Positions 35,270 to 44,797 are shown, counted from the first letter of the stretch. The stretch is 64,000 nucleotides of DNA from Craurococcus roseus (GCF_039523795.1 NZ_BAAAFZ010000094.1:1-64000); one strand, 5' to 3'. Program-made: numbers and translations. Notes: generated by a model from the sequence alone, not told the origin.

Positions 35270-35902
35270 TGGCGATGCCGCTGGGTTCTGCGGTATGCGC
35301 ACGAAGTTAAGAGGCGGCTGCGATGGCGGTGGCGGGGACCACGCTCGACAAGCTGGCGCGTCGACGAAACATACGTGAAGGTTCGTGGCCAGTGGGCCTA
35401 CCTTTACCGGGCTGTCGACAAGCACGGGAACACCATTGATTTCTACCTCTCGCCGACGCGCAGCACAGTCGCGGCGAAGCGCTTCCTCGGCAAGGCCCTG
35501 AACGGCCTGAAAGACTGGCAGAAGCCGATGGTCATCAACACCGACAAGGCACCAACCCACGGTGCCGCATTGGCCGAGCTGAAGAAGGGAGGCAAGTGCC
35601 CGGAGGGGACGCTGCACCGGCAAGCCAAGTACCTCAGCAACGTCATCGAGGCTGACCACGGCAAGCTGAAACAGCTGATCCGGCCGGTCCGGGGCCTCAA
35701 GACGCTTGAGACGGCTTACGCGACGATCAAGGGTTTCGGGGCGATGCGCGCCCTTCGCAAAGGGTAGGCACGCGCCTTCAACGTCACGGGCGACATCCTC
35801 GGCGAAGCGCGCATCGTCGAGCGCGCCTTCGGGCTTGGTGCTTCCGCCTTGGCCGAGGCCGTCCAGTTTGTCGGCCACCGGCTCGAACTCAAAGCAGCGT
35901 AA
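35270..35902 (+). pseudogene. IS6-family transposase with a nonsense codon and altered N-terminus
   Basis: The frame reads WVLRYAHEVKRRLRWRWRG, WRVDETYVKVRGQWAYLYRAVD, MVINTDKAPTHGAAL, VIEADHGKLKQLIRPVRGLK and FGAMRALRKG, then TAG at 35765-35767, after which the family sequence continues (ARAFNVTGDILGEARIVERAFGL) to TAA at 35900. The TAG stands where related transposases have Gln, a one-base change. The first about 60 residues are not recognisable. It is inactive unless the stop is suppressed. Confidence 0.82.
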
Positions 35903-36016
35903 GAGACCTACTGACCCATCAGGTCACCCTCGCGCATCCTGCGCCAGAGGTTTGCAACAGAACCCCTCATGGTTCCCCACCGGGCGCGGCCGGCAATCCC
36001 ACCACCTCCGCGGACG

Positions 36017-38089
36017 CTATCGTGGACCAAATCGCCGCCGCGCCAGCAGCATGGATTGATAGGTCGCCTCACGGACCAGGGTGTGGCGGAACGAGTAGGT
36101 GGCCGCCGTACCCGAGCCGTCCCGATCCAGGAATTGCTCGGCCACAAGCCGGGCGAGGAGCCTGCATGCCACCGTCGCGCTGACTCCCGCGGCCGCTTGC
36201 ACCTGGGCTTGGCTGAAGCACGACCCGAGCCCGGCGCACAGCTGCGCTATCGTCTTGCCGTCGCCGAGGTGGTCCAGGCGGGACATCACCAATCCGCGTA
36301 GTGTGACCGGAATGGGATGCGGGGGCAGCATCCCGCCGTACGCCCCGCCGCCAGGGGGCGAGCCTGAGTTCGGTGCCGCTGCCGCGCGCGCCAGCTCCTC
36401 CATGAAAAGCGGCACGCCATCCGATCGCTCCAGTGTTTCGCGTCGCACCACCGCCGGCATCTCCTTCCCGATCACCAGCGACTCGAGCATCTCGGACGCT
36501 TCCGGCTCCCGCAGGCGGTGCAGGTCGAGCAAGGAGACGCCCGGATGATCGAGCCAGGGGGGATCGAACTCCGGTCGAGCCGTGAAGACCGCCAGAGCCG
36601 CCGATGCAGGCAATCGCTCGATAAGGATCTCGAGCAAGCGAAGCGTCGCTCCGTCGGCCCATTGCGCATCCTCCACCACCAGAAGTGTCGGCCGGCAAGC
36701 GGTCCGCGGCGGCAGCAACTCGTCCACCACGTCGGCAAGGCTGCGGAAACGGGCCGACGGCCCTCTGGGCAGCCGCTGGGTCGCCATGGCAAGGGGCCAG
36801 GGGGCGTTCGTCGTGTGCTCCTGCCCGCAGCGGCAGGTAATCAAGAGAGGGCCGCTTGCGGCGACTTGCGCCTGCAACTCCTGCGCCAAGCGCGACTTGC
36901 CGATGCCGGCCTCGCCCCGCAGCACCACAGCTCGGCCGCCGCCCTGCGCGGTGCAGGACCAGAGCCGTCGCAACTCCGCGAGTTCGTCCGTCCTCCCGAC
37001 CAGTGGCGTCAGCGTGCGGCTGGCCTCCAGGCGGGTTGTGGCACCGGTCGGGCCCACGACGGCGAAGGCCCCCATCATGCGCGAAAGGCCGCGCAACGCC
37101 TGCGGACCGAGCGGGCGGCACTCGAAGAAGCCCTGTACGGCACAAAACGTGGCATCGCTGACCAGCAGCGTGTCGGGCTCGGCCGCCTGCTGCAGGCGCG
37201 CCGCCACGTTCGGGCCCTCACCCACGATCGTGATCGCCTCCTGCCCTGTGCCTACGCCGAGATCGCCAACCAGGACGACATCGGTGTGGATCGCGGCGCG
37301 CACAGCGAGTGCCGGCATTCCCTCGGCTGCCAAGTCGGTATTGAGGTCCCGCATGGCGCCAAGGACGCCGAGGCCGGCCCGAACCGCCCGAACGGGGTCG
37401 TCCTCGTGCGCCGTGGGGCAGCCGAAGCAGGCCATGACGCCGTCGCCGACATATTGCGCGACGATGCCGCCGGCGGCGGTGACCGCGTCGGCGCAGGCCT
37501 TGCGATAGGCGAGGATCAGGGCACCGTAGTCCTCGAGGTCGAGGCGGCTCGACAGGCCGACGGAGTCCACCACGTCGCAGAACAGGACGCTGACCGGCCG
37601 CCGCTCCGCGTCTCTCGCCCGCAGGCGAGTCGGCGGGGCCTGCAGCCCGGCCGCTAGCCGGCCTACGGGTGGCGGTACGCCAAGGGCAGCGCGCGACTCC
37701 TCGCCACTGGGACGGTGAAGGGTCCCGCATTCGGGGCAGGGCAGCGCCAAGCCGGCGTCAAGGGAGCCGAGGGGAAGGCCATCGGCGGTGGCGTGGCTGC
37801 GGTAGGCGTAAGCGGCCGCCCGGGGCTCCGCTCCGCCCGCGGCGGGCGTGCCGGCACGGCGGCGCGGTCGGCCGCCGCACGGCCGCCGGCCCGCATCCAC
37901 TCTCCACCTGGCTCCGGTTGACACCACCTCGGGAATGCGGCGCCGGCCGGCGGGCGTCGCCACGACCGCCGCAACCGGCTCGCCCCGGCCGGGGCCGACA
38001 AGTTCCGGCTCGGCAGCGCCTGGGTTGTTGCCCGGAGCGCCGTCGGGCCTGGCCCGGTCTCTCCCGTCAATGTCGGTGAGGGTCGCCAT
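36017..38089 (-). CDS. Class III nucleotide cyclase domain - AAA ATPase regulator, C-terminally truncated
   Basis: A 690-aa protein. After a low-complexity N-terminus with a CPECGTLHRPSG zinc-ribbon-like remnant, residues about 165-335 are a class III adenylate/guanylate cyclase domain (VSVLFCDVVDSVGLS and YVGDGVMACFG supply the two metal Asp residues, NVAARLQ the late motif). A STAND/AAA ATPase follows (Walker A LRGEAGIGKSRLAQEL, Walker B LLVVEDAQWAD). Relatives run to 1000-1200 aa with TPR repeats; this one stops at RHTLVREATYQSMLLARRRF, right beside IS6 debris, so the 3' end was probably lost. Whether it still signals is unclear. Confidence 0.78.
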   Translation of the reverse strand: MATLTDIDGRDRARPDGAPGNNPGAAEPELVGPGRGEPVAAVVATPAGRRRIPEVVSTGARWRVDAGRRPCGGRPRRRAGTPAAGGAEPRAAAYAYRSHATADGLPLGSLDAGLALPCPECGTLHRPSGEESRAALGVPPPVGRLAAGLQAPPTRLRARDAERRPVSVLFCDVVDSVGLSSRLDLEDYGALILAYRKACADAVTAAGGIVAQYVGDGVMACFGCPTAHEDDPVRAVRAGLGVLGAMRDLNTDLAAEGMPALAVRAAIHTDVVLVGDLGVGTGQEAITIVGEGPNVAARLQQAAEPDTLLVSDATFCAVQGFFECRPLGPQALRGLSRMMGAFAVVGPTGATTRLEASRTLTPLVGRTDELAELRRLWSCTAQGGGRAVVLRGEAGIGKSRLAQELQAQVAASGPLLITCRCGQEHTTNAPWPLAMATQRLPRGPSARFRSLADVVDELLPPRTACRPTLLVVEDAQWADGATLRLLEILIERLPASAALAVFTARPEFDPPWLDHPGVSLLDLHRLREPEASEMLESLVIGKEMPAVVRRETLERSDGVPLFMEELARAAAAPNSGSPPGGGAYGGMLPPHPIPVTLRGLVMSRLDHLGDGKTIAQLCAGLGSCFSQAQVQAAAGVSATVACRLLARLVAEQFLDRDGSGTAATYSFRHTLVREATYQSMLLARRRFGPR

Positions 38090-38266
38090 GCCGCTTCCTC
38101 GCCATTATCGCGCCGCCGGCCGGATCGGCCGAGGTGCGAGGCGGATTGGACCAGATGCGCCAGCAACGGCCCGTGATGCGCCGGCGGTGGCCACCCTCCG
38201 GGGAATTCACGCTGGACTCACGCTGGCCCTGCGATGTTGCGCGCCGGCGTGATTGAGGAGGGTGCG

Positions 38267-39931
38267 ATGCAGGCGCTGCACGGTGGATCTCCGCTTGGCG
38301 CGACCGACACGGCGACGGCCCCACCGCCGCCCGCGGCGGTGGGGCCGTCGACGGGCGGTGGGCCGGACAGAGGGGCGGCGCGGGAAGGCAGGCTCCGCAA
38401 CTTCCTCGGCGAGCCGGCCGAGCGCTTCGCGGCGATCGAGAAGACGCCACAGCGGCTGAAGGCGCTGGCACACATGATGACCCGGACAGCCGGGACGCGG
38501 GAGCGAGACTCGAAGATCCCGGCCGGCTTCACCTACCTGTTGCAGTTCGTCGTCCACGACCTCGTCGACACCGAGCCGTCCGTGCTGGAAGCGCCCCACG
38601 TGGAGCCGGGGGATCGCGGGAACCGGCGCCGGAAGCCGCTGCGGCTGGAGACGCTCTACGGCGACGGCGCCGGCCGCGCCGCGGAAAGGGACGAGTCCGA
38701 TGCTGACAAGCTGCTGGTCGGGCCGATGGCGCCAGGAGGGGCAGGCAAGGGCGGCGCCGCGCCGCGACGCGACGCCCCGCGCTGCCCGCTGGCGCAGGCG
38801 GGCGAGGAGCCGCCCTTCTGGCGGACGCTCCTCGCCGACGAGAAGAACGACACCAATGTCGTCCTGTCGCAACTGACCGTGCTCTTCACGATGCTGCACA
38901 ACGAGCTTGTCGAGGCGCAAGGCAAGGGCGCGGAGGGGCGCTTCGACAAGGCCCGCCAAGCGACGACGCTGATCTACCGCCACATCCTGCGCCAGGAGGT
39001 GCTGCCGAAGATCATTCATCCCGCCGTGTGGAAGCTCTACGACGGCGGCTTCGAGCGGCTGGAGCCAGGCCCGACGAGCGCGTTGCCGGTCGAATTCACG
39101 CACGGCGCCTTCCGTTTTGGTCACGCGATGGCACAACACCGGTACCAGCTCAATCAGGCGACCGAGGACTACCCGACCCGAATCACGGACCTCCTGCGGC
39201 AGACCGCGGAACGGGCCGGGCGCGAGGATCTGCCATTGACGGCGGACTGGATCGTCGCTTGGTCGCGGTTCTTCGGGTTCGAGGGTCGGACGGAGCCGAA
39301 TTACGCCCGCCGCATCGGGCCAACCGTCATCGGCTCGCTCACCGCGGAGACGCTGTTCCCGCCGAAGGGCGCCGCCGGTATGCCGGGCCTCGTCCACCGC
39401 GACCTGATGAGTTCCGCCTTGGCCGGGCTCTGGTCGGTGCGTGCGCTCATCCGGCGGCTTCGCGAGGATGAGCGGCTGGAGCAGTTGCGGGATCTATTGC
39501 CCGGGAGCGATGCGGAACTGCGCGCGCAGGTTCGCGGCTGGCTGGAGAAGAACAGGCACCCTGAGTTCCAGTTGGAGGACGCGGACGTCGCCGCGCTCAC
39601 CGACGATCCGCCGATGTCCTTCTACGTCCTGCTCGAGGCGGAGTTGGCCCGCCAAAAGGAGGGGTATGCCGATGTCGAGACCCTCGGGCCGCTCGGCTCG
39701 GTCGTCGTTGCGGAAGTCATGCTCGGCATTCTCGATCACGAAGATCCGGAGTTCGGCAGGGCCGGAGGGCCGCTGGCGGACAAGCTCACCGGCGTTTCGA
39801 AGGCGTTCCACGGTCTCGGAAATTTCGACACCATGGCCGGCCTCATCCACTTCGTCGATGAGCGCCGCCCGCACCCCTCAAGCAAGGTTCCCGCCCCCCG
39901 GTCCGCGGATCCGGAGCCGGACCTCGTCTGA
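38267..39931 (+). CDS. Animal-type heme peroxidase family protein
   Basis: A 554-aa protein of the peroxidase-cyclooxygenase superfamily. A probable distal His lies in LLQFVVHDLVDT (family pattern QF.DHD), and the proximal His in FTHGAFRFGHAMAQHRY. LADEKNDTNVVLSQLTVLFTMLHNELV is the typical helix segment linking them. No signal peptide is seen, so it is probably cytoplasmic or self-exported. Bacterial members oxidise halides, phenolics or fatty acids; the substrate is unknown. The ATG at 38267 follows GAGGAGGG and is preferred to 38234. A 119-aa gene follows 38 bp later and probably shares its transcript. Confidence 0.82.
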   Translation: MQALHGGSPLGATDTATAPPPPAAVGPSTGGGPDRGAAREGRLRNFLGEPAERFAAIEKTPQRLKALAHMMTRTAGTRERDSKIPAGFTYLLQFVVHDLVDTEPSVLEAPHVEPGDRGNRRRKPLRLETLYGDGAGRAAERDESDADKLLVGPMAPGGAGKGGAAPRRDAPRCPLAQAGEEPPFWRTLLADEKNDTNVVLSQLTVLFTMLHNELVEAQGKGAEGRFDKARQATTLIYRHILRQEVLPKIIHPAVWKLYDGGFERLEPGPTSALPVEFTHGAFRFGHAMAQHRYQLNQATEDYPTRITDLLRQTAERAGREDLPLTADWIVAWSRFFGFEGRTEPNYARRIGPTVIGSLTAETLFPPKGAAGMPGLVHRDLMSSALAGLWSVRALIRRLREDERLEQLRDLLPGSDAELRAQVRGWLEKNRHPEFQLEDADVAALTDDPPMSFYVLLEAELARQKEGYADVETLGPLGSVVVAEVMLGILDHEDPEFGRAGGPLADKLTGVSKAFHGLGNFDTMAGLIHFVDERRPHPSSKVPAPRSADPEPDLV

Positions 39932-39969
39932 GCCCACCGCCGTTCTGGCGGCAACGCAGGGAGATCACC

Positions 39970-40329
39970 ATGAGGCTTCTTGACATTACCGATCACATGA
40001 AAATGGGCACGCTCATCGAGGCTTGGTCGAGGGGCGACCAACCGGTTCCGAAGGACATCGAGGAGTTCAAGCGGCAGTTGGTCGCCAACGGCATCGCCGC
40101 CGAGGTCCCCGAGACGGGGTTCGTCGCCCTGCGGCATGACGCGAGCACCTTGGTCCTGAAGGTTCCCTCGCCGGACATGCTCGCGCGCCTACGCGAACCC
40201 GCAAGCTGGCCGCTGCCGGCGATCTATGACAAGGCCTTCAACGGCCCGCGCAAGCCGGCGACGGACCCGGCCTACGCCGTGCTGAACGTCGAGCGGTTCG
40301 GCGATTACAGCATCACCAACTGCGGCTAG
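39970..40329 (+). CDS. Hypothetical 119-aa partner of the heme peroxidase gene
   Basis: A clear gene with an AGGGAGA site and balanced composition (DITDHMKMGTLIEAWSRGD ... SITNCG at the C-terminus). The N-terminal part is helical, the middle has VALRHDASTLVLKVPS-type strands, and it ends with a free Cys-Gly. I do not recognise a family. It follows the peroxidase on the same strand and its last 4 bp overlap the 3' end of the convergent SARP gene. It may be a small subunit, immunity-type or modified peptide; none of these is shown. Confidence 0.65.
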   Translation: MRLLDITDHMKMGTLIEAWSRGDQPVPKDIEEFKRQLVANGIAAEVPETGFVALRHDASTLVLKVPSPDMLARLREPASWPLPAIYDKAFNGPRKPATDPAYAVLNVERFGDYSITNCG

Positions 40330-42446
40330 AAGGCGGCATCGTACCATCCACCGTGCGCGGCGCCTGCCGTGGGCAGGCCCGCGCCGGCGACACCCCGGCG
40401 CAGCCGCTCCCAGTCGTCCGGGCGCCGGATCGGGTAGAGGTGCAGCAGCCAGCGCGTGATCGTCTCCGGCGTCGGCGCGGACTGCCCGTACCAGCAGGCG
40501 GACACCGTCGTGCAGAACCGCTCCGCCGCCGCCGCCGCTTCCTGCCGCCGGCCGAGATTGTGCAGCGCCGCGGCGCGCCACGCCTGCATGGTGCGGATCA
40601 CGTCCGCCGACCGGTCGCAGGCCTCGAGCGCGGCGGCGTCGTCCCCGCGCAGGTAGGCGTTCGTCACCTCGTAGGCCCAGTGCGCCGCGCTCGGGACGAG
40701 GGTCATTCGGAGCGACTGCCGCCCGAGCGTCTCGGCGAGTTCGTGCTCCCCGTTGAAGGCGTGGAACAGCGCCAGCGAGATCACCAGCCAGGAATCGTCC
40801 GGGTTCAGCTCGAGCGCCAAGCGCATCGGGACATCGGCCTGGGCGTGCTGTCCCGCCATGGTCAGCGACCATCCCAGGTGGAGCTGCGAGCGGCTGTCCA
40901 TCGGGTCCAGCTCCACCGCCCGGCGCGCATTGGCCAGGGCCCGCTGCTCCCGCGCCCGGGCGCGATGCGTGCCGGGGCGGATGATGTGCGCCAAGTTGTC
41001 GAGCTGCGCCAGATGGCTGTAGGTCGGCGCGAAGGCCGGGGTGCGCGCCGCCATCTCCTCCAGCATGCCGAAGGCCCGGTCCCAGTCGCGGTGGCTGAAG
41101 CTCAGCACCATCTGCTGGCAGCGCAGCCAGCGGTCGTAGCCCTCCAGCGTCACGTCCGGCTCGCCGGCCAGCCGCGCCAGCCGCGCCGAGGAGATCTGCA
41201 TGTTGAGCGCGATGGCGATGCGGCGGAGCACGTGCTGCTGCGCCTCGAACCAGCCGTCCAAGCTCAGCTCCAGCCGCTCGCTCCAGACGAAGATGCCGCT
41301 CTCCTGCTCGGCCAGGGTCAGCGCCATGCTGATCCGCTCGCCGGCGCTGTAGGCGCTGGCGCCGATGCGGTAGCGGCCGGAGACCCGCGCCCGGGTCTGG
41401 TCCGGCGGCGGAAGCGTCGGGCCGTCCACCACGAACCACTCGCGGAAGCGCACAAGCCGGGCGATCAGATCGTGCCGGAAGCCCTGCACGAGGTGCTGCC
41501 GGTCCGGGCCGACGCCGTGGACCGCAAAGGGCTCGACGAGCAGCGCGATGCGGGGCGGCACCGTCGGGGTGGAGGCCGCAGGGGCGGACGGCGCCGGCCG
41601 GGGTCCGGCTGGAGCCGCGGCGTGCGGGAGCGGCGGCGCCTCCGGCCGGCCTTGCTGCTGCGGCGGAGGCTCGAGCCTGCCCAGCTTGATGTCCGCCACG
41701 AGCTGCTGCGTCGCCAGCGTGGGCTCGGTGTCGTAATCCTCCGCCAGCACGCGCCATAGCGCCTCGTAGGCGCGCAGTGCCGCGACCGGGTCGCCCGCCT
41801 CGGCGCAGTCCCGCATCAAGGCGCGGCACGCCTCTTCGTGCGTCGGGTCGAGATGCAGGATCGCCCGCGCCGCCTGCCGGCGCCCTAGGCGGGCAACGCC
41901 CTCCTGCCGGAGCATGGTTTCCAGCACCCGCAGCAGGCGGTCATGCACCGCCTGCCGCCGGGCCATCAACCAGACCCGGAAGGCGGGGTCGAGGTCTTCC
42001 AGTCCGATCAGCAGCATCTCGTCGAGGTGGGGCACGTCGAGCAGCAGCGGATGCACCGTTCCCGCCTCGGCTTGGCGCAGCACCTCGCGCGCGTCCAGTA
42101 TGGTCCCGTGGGCGTCGAGGCCGAGCGTCGCACGCCCTGCCTGCAGACTGGAAAAGCCGGCGGCCTGCAACGCTTCCCGCAATTCATGTACCACTTGGCG
42201 GAGGGAGGCGCGCGCCTTCTCCTCCTCGGCTTCGCTCCAGAGCAGGCCGACCAAGCGCTCCCGCGTCGCTGCCCCGGCCTCCTCCAATGCGAGGTAGGCC
42301 AGCACGGCACCCGCCTTGCGGCTGCGGATCCGAACCTCCCGGCCGTCGCAGCTCACGCGGAGATGGCCGAGCACATGTATCATCAGCGGCGGCCGAGCGC
42401 TGAGCCGAAGCGGCATTGGATCCGCAGTGGCCGGGTGGGAATTCAT
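40326..42446 (-). CDS. SARP/BTAD-type transcriptional regulator with TPR repeats
   Basis: A 706-aa protein. An N-terminal winged-helix DNA-binding domain (IHVLGHLRVSCDGREVRIRS, ALEEAGAATRERLVGLLW, LRQVVHELREAL) is followed by a bacterial transcriptional activation domain (RAILHLDPTHEEACRALMRD, VAALRAYEALWRVLAEDYD), a Pro/Ala-rich linker, an adenylate-cyclase-associated-like region (IALLVEPFAVHG ... VSGRYRIGASAY) and a C-terminal TPR array. SARP-type proteins activate specialised-metabolite clusters. The ATG at 42446 has GAGAGG closely upstream. It lies 42 bp downstream of the YcaO gene on the same strand, probably one operon, which suggests it controls that locus. Confidence 0.82.
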   Translation of the reverse strand: MNSHPATADPMPLRLSARPPLMIHVLGHLRVSCDGREVRIRSRKAGAVLAYLALEEAGAATRERLVGLLWSEAEEEKARASLRQVVHELREALQAAGFSSLQAGRATLGLDAHGTILDAREVLRQAEAGTVHPLLLDVPHLDEMLLIGLEDLDPAFRVWLMARRQAVHDRLLRVLETMLRQEGVARLGRRQAARAILHLDPTHEEACRALMRDCAEAGDPVAALRAYEALWRVLAEDYDTEPTLATQQLVADIKLGRLEPPPQQQGRPEAPPLPHAAAPAGPRPAPSAPAASTPTVPPRIALLVEPFAVHGVGPDRQHLVQGFRHDLIARLVRFREWFVVDGPTLPPPDQTRARVSGRYRIGASAYSAGERISMALTLAEQESGIFVWSERLELSLDGWFEAQQHVLRRIAIALNMQISSARLARLAGEPDVTLEGYDRWLRCQQMVLSFSHRDWDRAFGMLEEMAARTPAFAPTYSHLAQLDNLAHIIRPGTHRARAREQRALANARRAVELDPMDSRSQLHLGWSLTMAGQHAQADVPMRLALELNPDDSWLVISLALFHAFNGEHELAETLGRQSLRMTLVPSAAHWAYEVTNAYLRGDDAAALEACDRSADVIRTMQAWRAAALHNLGRRQEAAAAAERFCTTVSACWYGQSAPTPETITRWLLHLYPIRRPDDWERLRRGVAGAGLPTAGAAHGGWYDAAF

Positions 42447-42488
42447 GGCGCCTCTCAAATAGCCGGGCTTCCGGCTCCTGCCCGGCGG

Positions 42489-43805
42489 TTACATCAAGGC
42501 AATTCCTCCGTGATGGCAATCGCCTCCGCCAGTAGCCGCAAGGGCGGCCGCCAATCGCGGCCCGGCGGTGGAGGAGGGCTCCCGCTCCAGCCCGGGGCAG
42601 AGCACGCGCATGACAGGGACGCCGAAGCGCGCGCGGGTGAGGTCGAGCGTCAGCACCTCCAGCCCTAGCCGAGCCAACCGGTCCAGCACGGCACGCAGCG
42701 TGCCGGCGGCCGTGCCGGCGGGCAGGTCTGCGGCGGCGCAGCCCGAGGCGGTGGGATGCACCAGCGCGCAACGCCCGGCGTGGATGCCCCTGAAGCGGCG
42801 GAGGTGGACATGATCGGCGGCGTTCAGGGCGGCGTCGCCGCGCTCCCGCCGCTTCGCCTCCGCCACCTCGATCGCTAGTTCGCTCTGCGCCATTTCCATG
42901 ATGGCCGCACTGGCCGCTCCCGCCAGATCGGGGCGCGCCGCGGTGCCAAGACAGAAGCCGCCACCATCGCGTCCGAAGGAAACGGCCGCGACAGACGGCA
43001 CGCCGACGTCGGTCGTGATGTCGAGCAGCCAAGTCCTTCGGTCCAGCCGGTGCCTGCGCAACAGCGCAAGCCGCGCCGCCGCCTCGGCCGCCGCGGCCTC
43101 ATCGAGCCCGACCGGCCGCCCGCGGCGGCCGCCGCGCCACCACAAAGCCACGGCGTCTCGTTCGATCAGCTCCAGAAGTCCATGCAGCGTCGCGCCCTCG
43201 GGCGAGATGCTTGCCGCGCAGCCGATGCTAAGGGGCCAGGGCGGCTCGAAGGCGCGGTTTCTGGAAGCGCGCCGAAGGCACAAATCCAGCGGCACGAGCA
43301 CCGTGCCGCCGTCGCTCTGGCGCCGCATCGCCAGCCAACCGGGATCGGCGGCGGTGCTGCGTAGCAATGGCTGTAGCCAGGGCGCCACCTCCGCCGGCGG
43401 GGCCTGCCGGGCCACACGGTCTTCCACGGCCTCTACCGCGGACAGCCGCTCGATGCCTTCCCCAGTGCAGGCCTCGAACGCCTCAAGGCCAGACAACCCA
43501 GCGCCGGCAACACCGGCGACCGGCAGGCCGGGTTCGGCCGCGACCGCGTCCGGCGCCACCTCCGCACCGAAAAATTTTAGGCCGGGCGCGACTTCCGACG
43601 CCAGCCGGAACACCCGAACGAAACTAGCCGCCGCGCGGAACAAAAGCGCTCGGTGCCGCTCCGCCGCACCGGGGACTGCTGGCAGCGGGCAGTCCAGCAC
43701 GCGCAACAAGCCCAGCATCTCGGGACCGAGGCGGTCCGAGGAGGAGGGATCCAGAAGCGCCGTGGCCGCGGCCTCGAACAAACCGCCCGGAACGGCCATG
43801 CTCAT
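42489..43805 (-). CDS. YcaO-domain protein
   Basis: A 438-aa stand-alone YcaO protein. The ATP-binding signature of the family is seen in GCAASISPEGATLHGLLELI followed by ERDAVALWW, with a second conserved segment AIMEMAQSELAIEVAEAKRR. YcaO enzymes activate peptide backbone amides with ATP to make azolines, thioamides or amidines. There is no PxPxP C-terminus (it ends GGIALM), and no cyclodehydratase partner or TfuA gene nearby, so azole synthesis of the standard type is unlikely. I start at 43805, preceded by CGGGAG. The substrate peptide is not apparent; the gene leads a probable operon with a SARP regulator. Confidence 0.8.
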   Translation of the reverse strand: MSMAVPGGLFEAAATALLDPSSSDRLGPEMLGLLRVLDCPLPAVPGAAERHRALLFRAAASFVRVFRLASEVAPGLKFFGAEVAPDAVAAEPGLPVAGVAGAGLSGLEAFEACTGEGIERLSAVEAVEDRVARQAPPAEVAPWLQPLLRSTAADPGWLAMRRQSDGGTVLVPLDLCLRRASRNRAFEPPWPLSIGCAASISPEGATLHGLLELIERDAVALWWRGGRRGRPVGLDEAAAAEAAARLALLRRHRLDRRTWLLDITTDVGVPSVAAVSFGRDGGGFCLGTAARPDLAGAASAAIMEMAQSELAIEVAEAKRRERGDAALNAADHVHLRRFRGIHAGRCALVHPTASGCAAADLPAGTAAGTLRAVLDRLARLGLEVLTLDLTRARFGVPVMRVLCPGLEREPSSTAGPRLAAALAATGGGDCHHGGIALM

Positions 43806-44155
43806 GGCTCCCGCCGCCCTGCCACGTGCCCAGGTTGTTACCGCACGCCTTGTGACAGTGCCAGCCCAAGTGTTGTGAACTGCCCCGGCTTCTCCGAAGG
43901 CCGGTGAGCTTGAGTCAGGCCGCCATGGCGGCAGGCTCGATCTGAGCATAGTGGCGCGCCTCCGCCTCGGCGGGCGGCGGCGCCGTGGGCGTCTCCAGCA
44001 GTGAGGGCTCCCCAGCGTCTCGACGACGTGACGACGTGCCCCGGAACCGGCCTGGGCGGGCGAGAGTGCGGAGATTGTGGCGGCATGGCCGGCCACGGAT
44101 CAAGCACATGGCTGCGCCGCCCGGGACTCCGCCCGCGAACCGCAGGGAGGGCCGC
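43806..44155. other. Spacer between YcaO and an IS110 fragment
   Basis: Contains the upstream region of the YcaO gene and, from roughly 43900, what is probably the left non-coding end of the IS110 fragment that follows. No small ORF resembling a YcaO precursor peptide (leader plus Cys/Ser/Thr core) is visible on either strand. Confidence 0.4.
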
Positions 44156-44797
44156 ATGGGCCAGCGCACGGTCGGCATCGACCTCGCCATCCGCGGCGAC
44201 CACGTCGCCCGCATCCTCGACGACGGGCGGCCGAGCGGAAAGCCGATCCGCTTCCGCCTGACGTCCGACAGCCTCGACCGGTTGGTCGCGGCCCTGCACG
44301 CCAGGTTGGCGCCGGGCGGCACCGTCACCGCGGCGATGGAGCCGACCGGCATGGCGTGGTTCCCGGTCGCCCACCGGCTCGAACAGGCGGGCATCCGTAC
44401 GATCCGGGTCAAGGGCCAGCGCGTCCGCGCGCTGCGCCGCTACCTCAGCGAGCACGCCAAGACGGACGCGGCCGACGCCTATGTGCTCGGCGCCATCCCG
44501 CTGTTCGGCGGCGCGCCCGCCGACCCGGTCTACGTGCCCGGCGCCGAGCGGCGCGCGTTGCAGCGCCTCACGCGCCGACGCGAGCGCCTGGAGGACGAGG
44601 TCGCCGCCATCAAGCGCCGCCTGCTCGACTTGGTGCGCTGGGCGTGCCCCGCCGTGGAGGCCGTGCTGCCGGATTTCCGGACCAGCCTGTCGCTCGCCGT
44701 CCTGCACGACCTGCTCGGCCCCGCGCGCATCGCCGGGATGCGGCGGGCGGCGCTGCTCCGGTTCGTCGCGGCGAACGCCAGCGGCAACCACCCGCAG
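44156..44797 (+). pseudogene. 3'-truncated IS110-family transposase
   Basis: The first 213 residues of an IS110 transposase: GQRTVGIDLAIRGDHVARIL, VTAAMEPTGMAWFPVAHRL, KTDAADAYVLGAIPLFGG and VLPDFRTSLSLAVLHDLLG, i.e. the DEDD domain and part of the linker. The frame ends at ASGNHPQ, and the C-terminal transposase_20 domain is absent. GGGAGGGCC precedes the ATG. Its 3' end abuts the broken end of a small membrane-protein gene, so the element or a deletion removed both. Confidence 0.8.

Noticed and set aside
39970..40329. 119-aa protein as a YcaO precursor peptide
   Set aside because: Longer than most precursors, no leader-core border or Cys/Ser/Thr-rich core, and on the opposite strand; kept only as a speculation.
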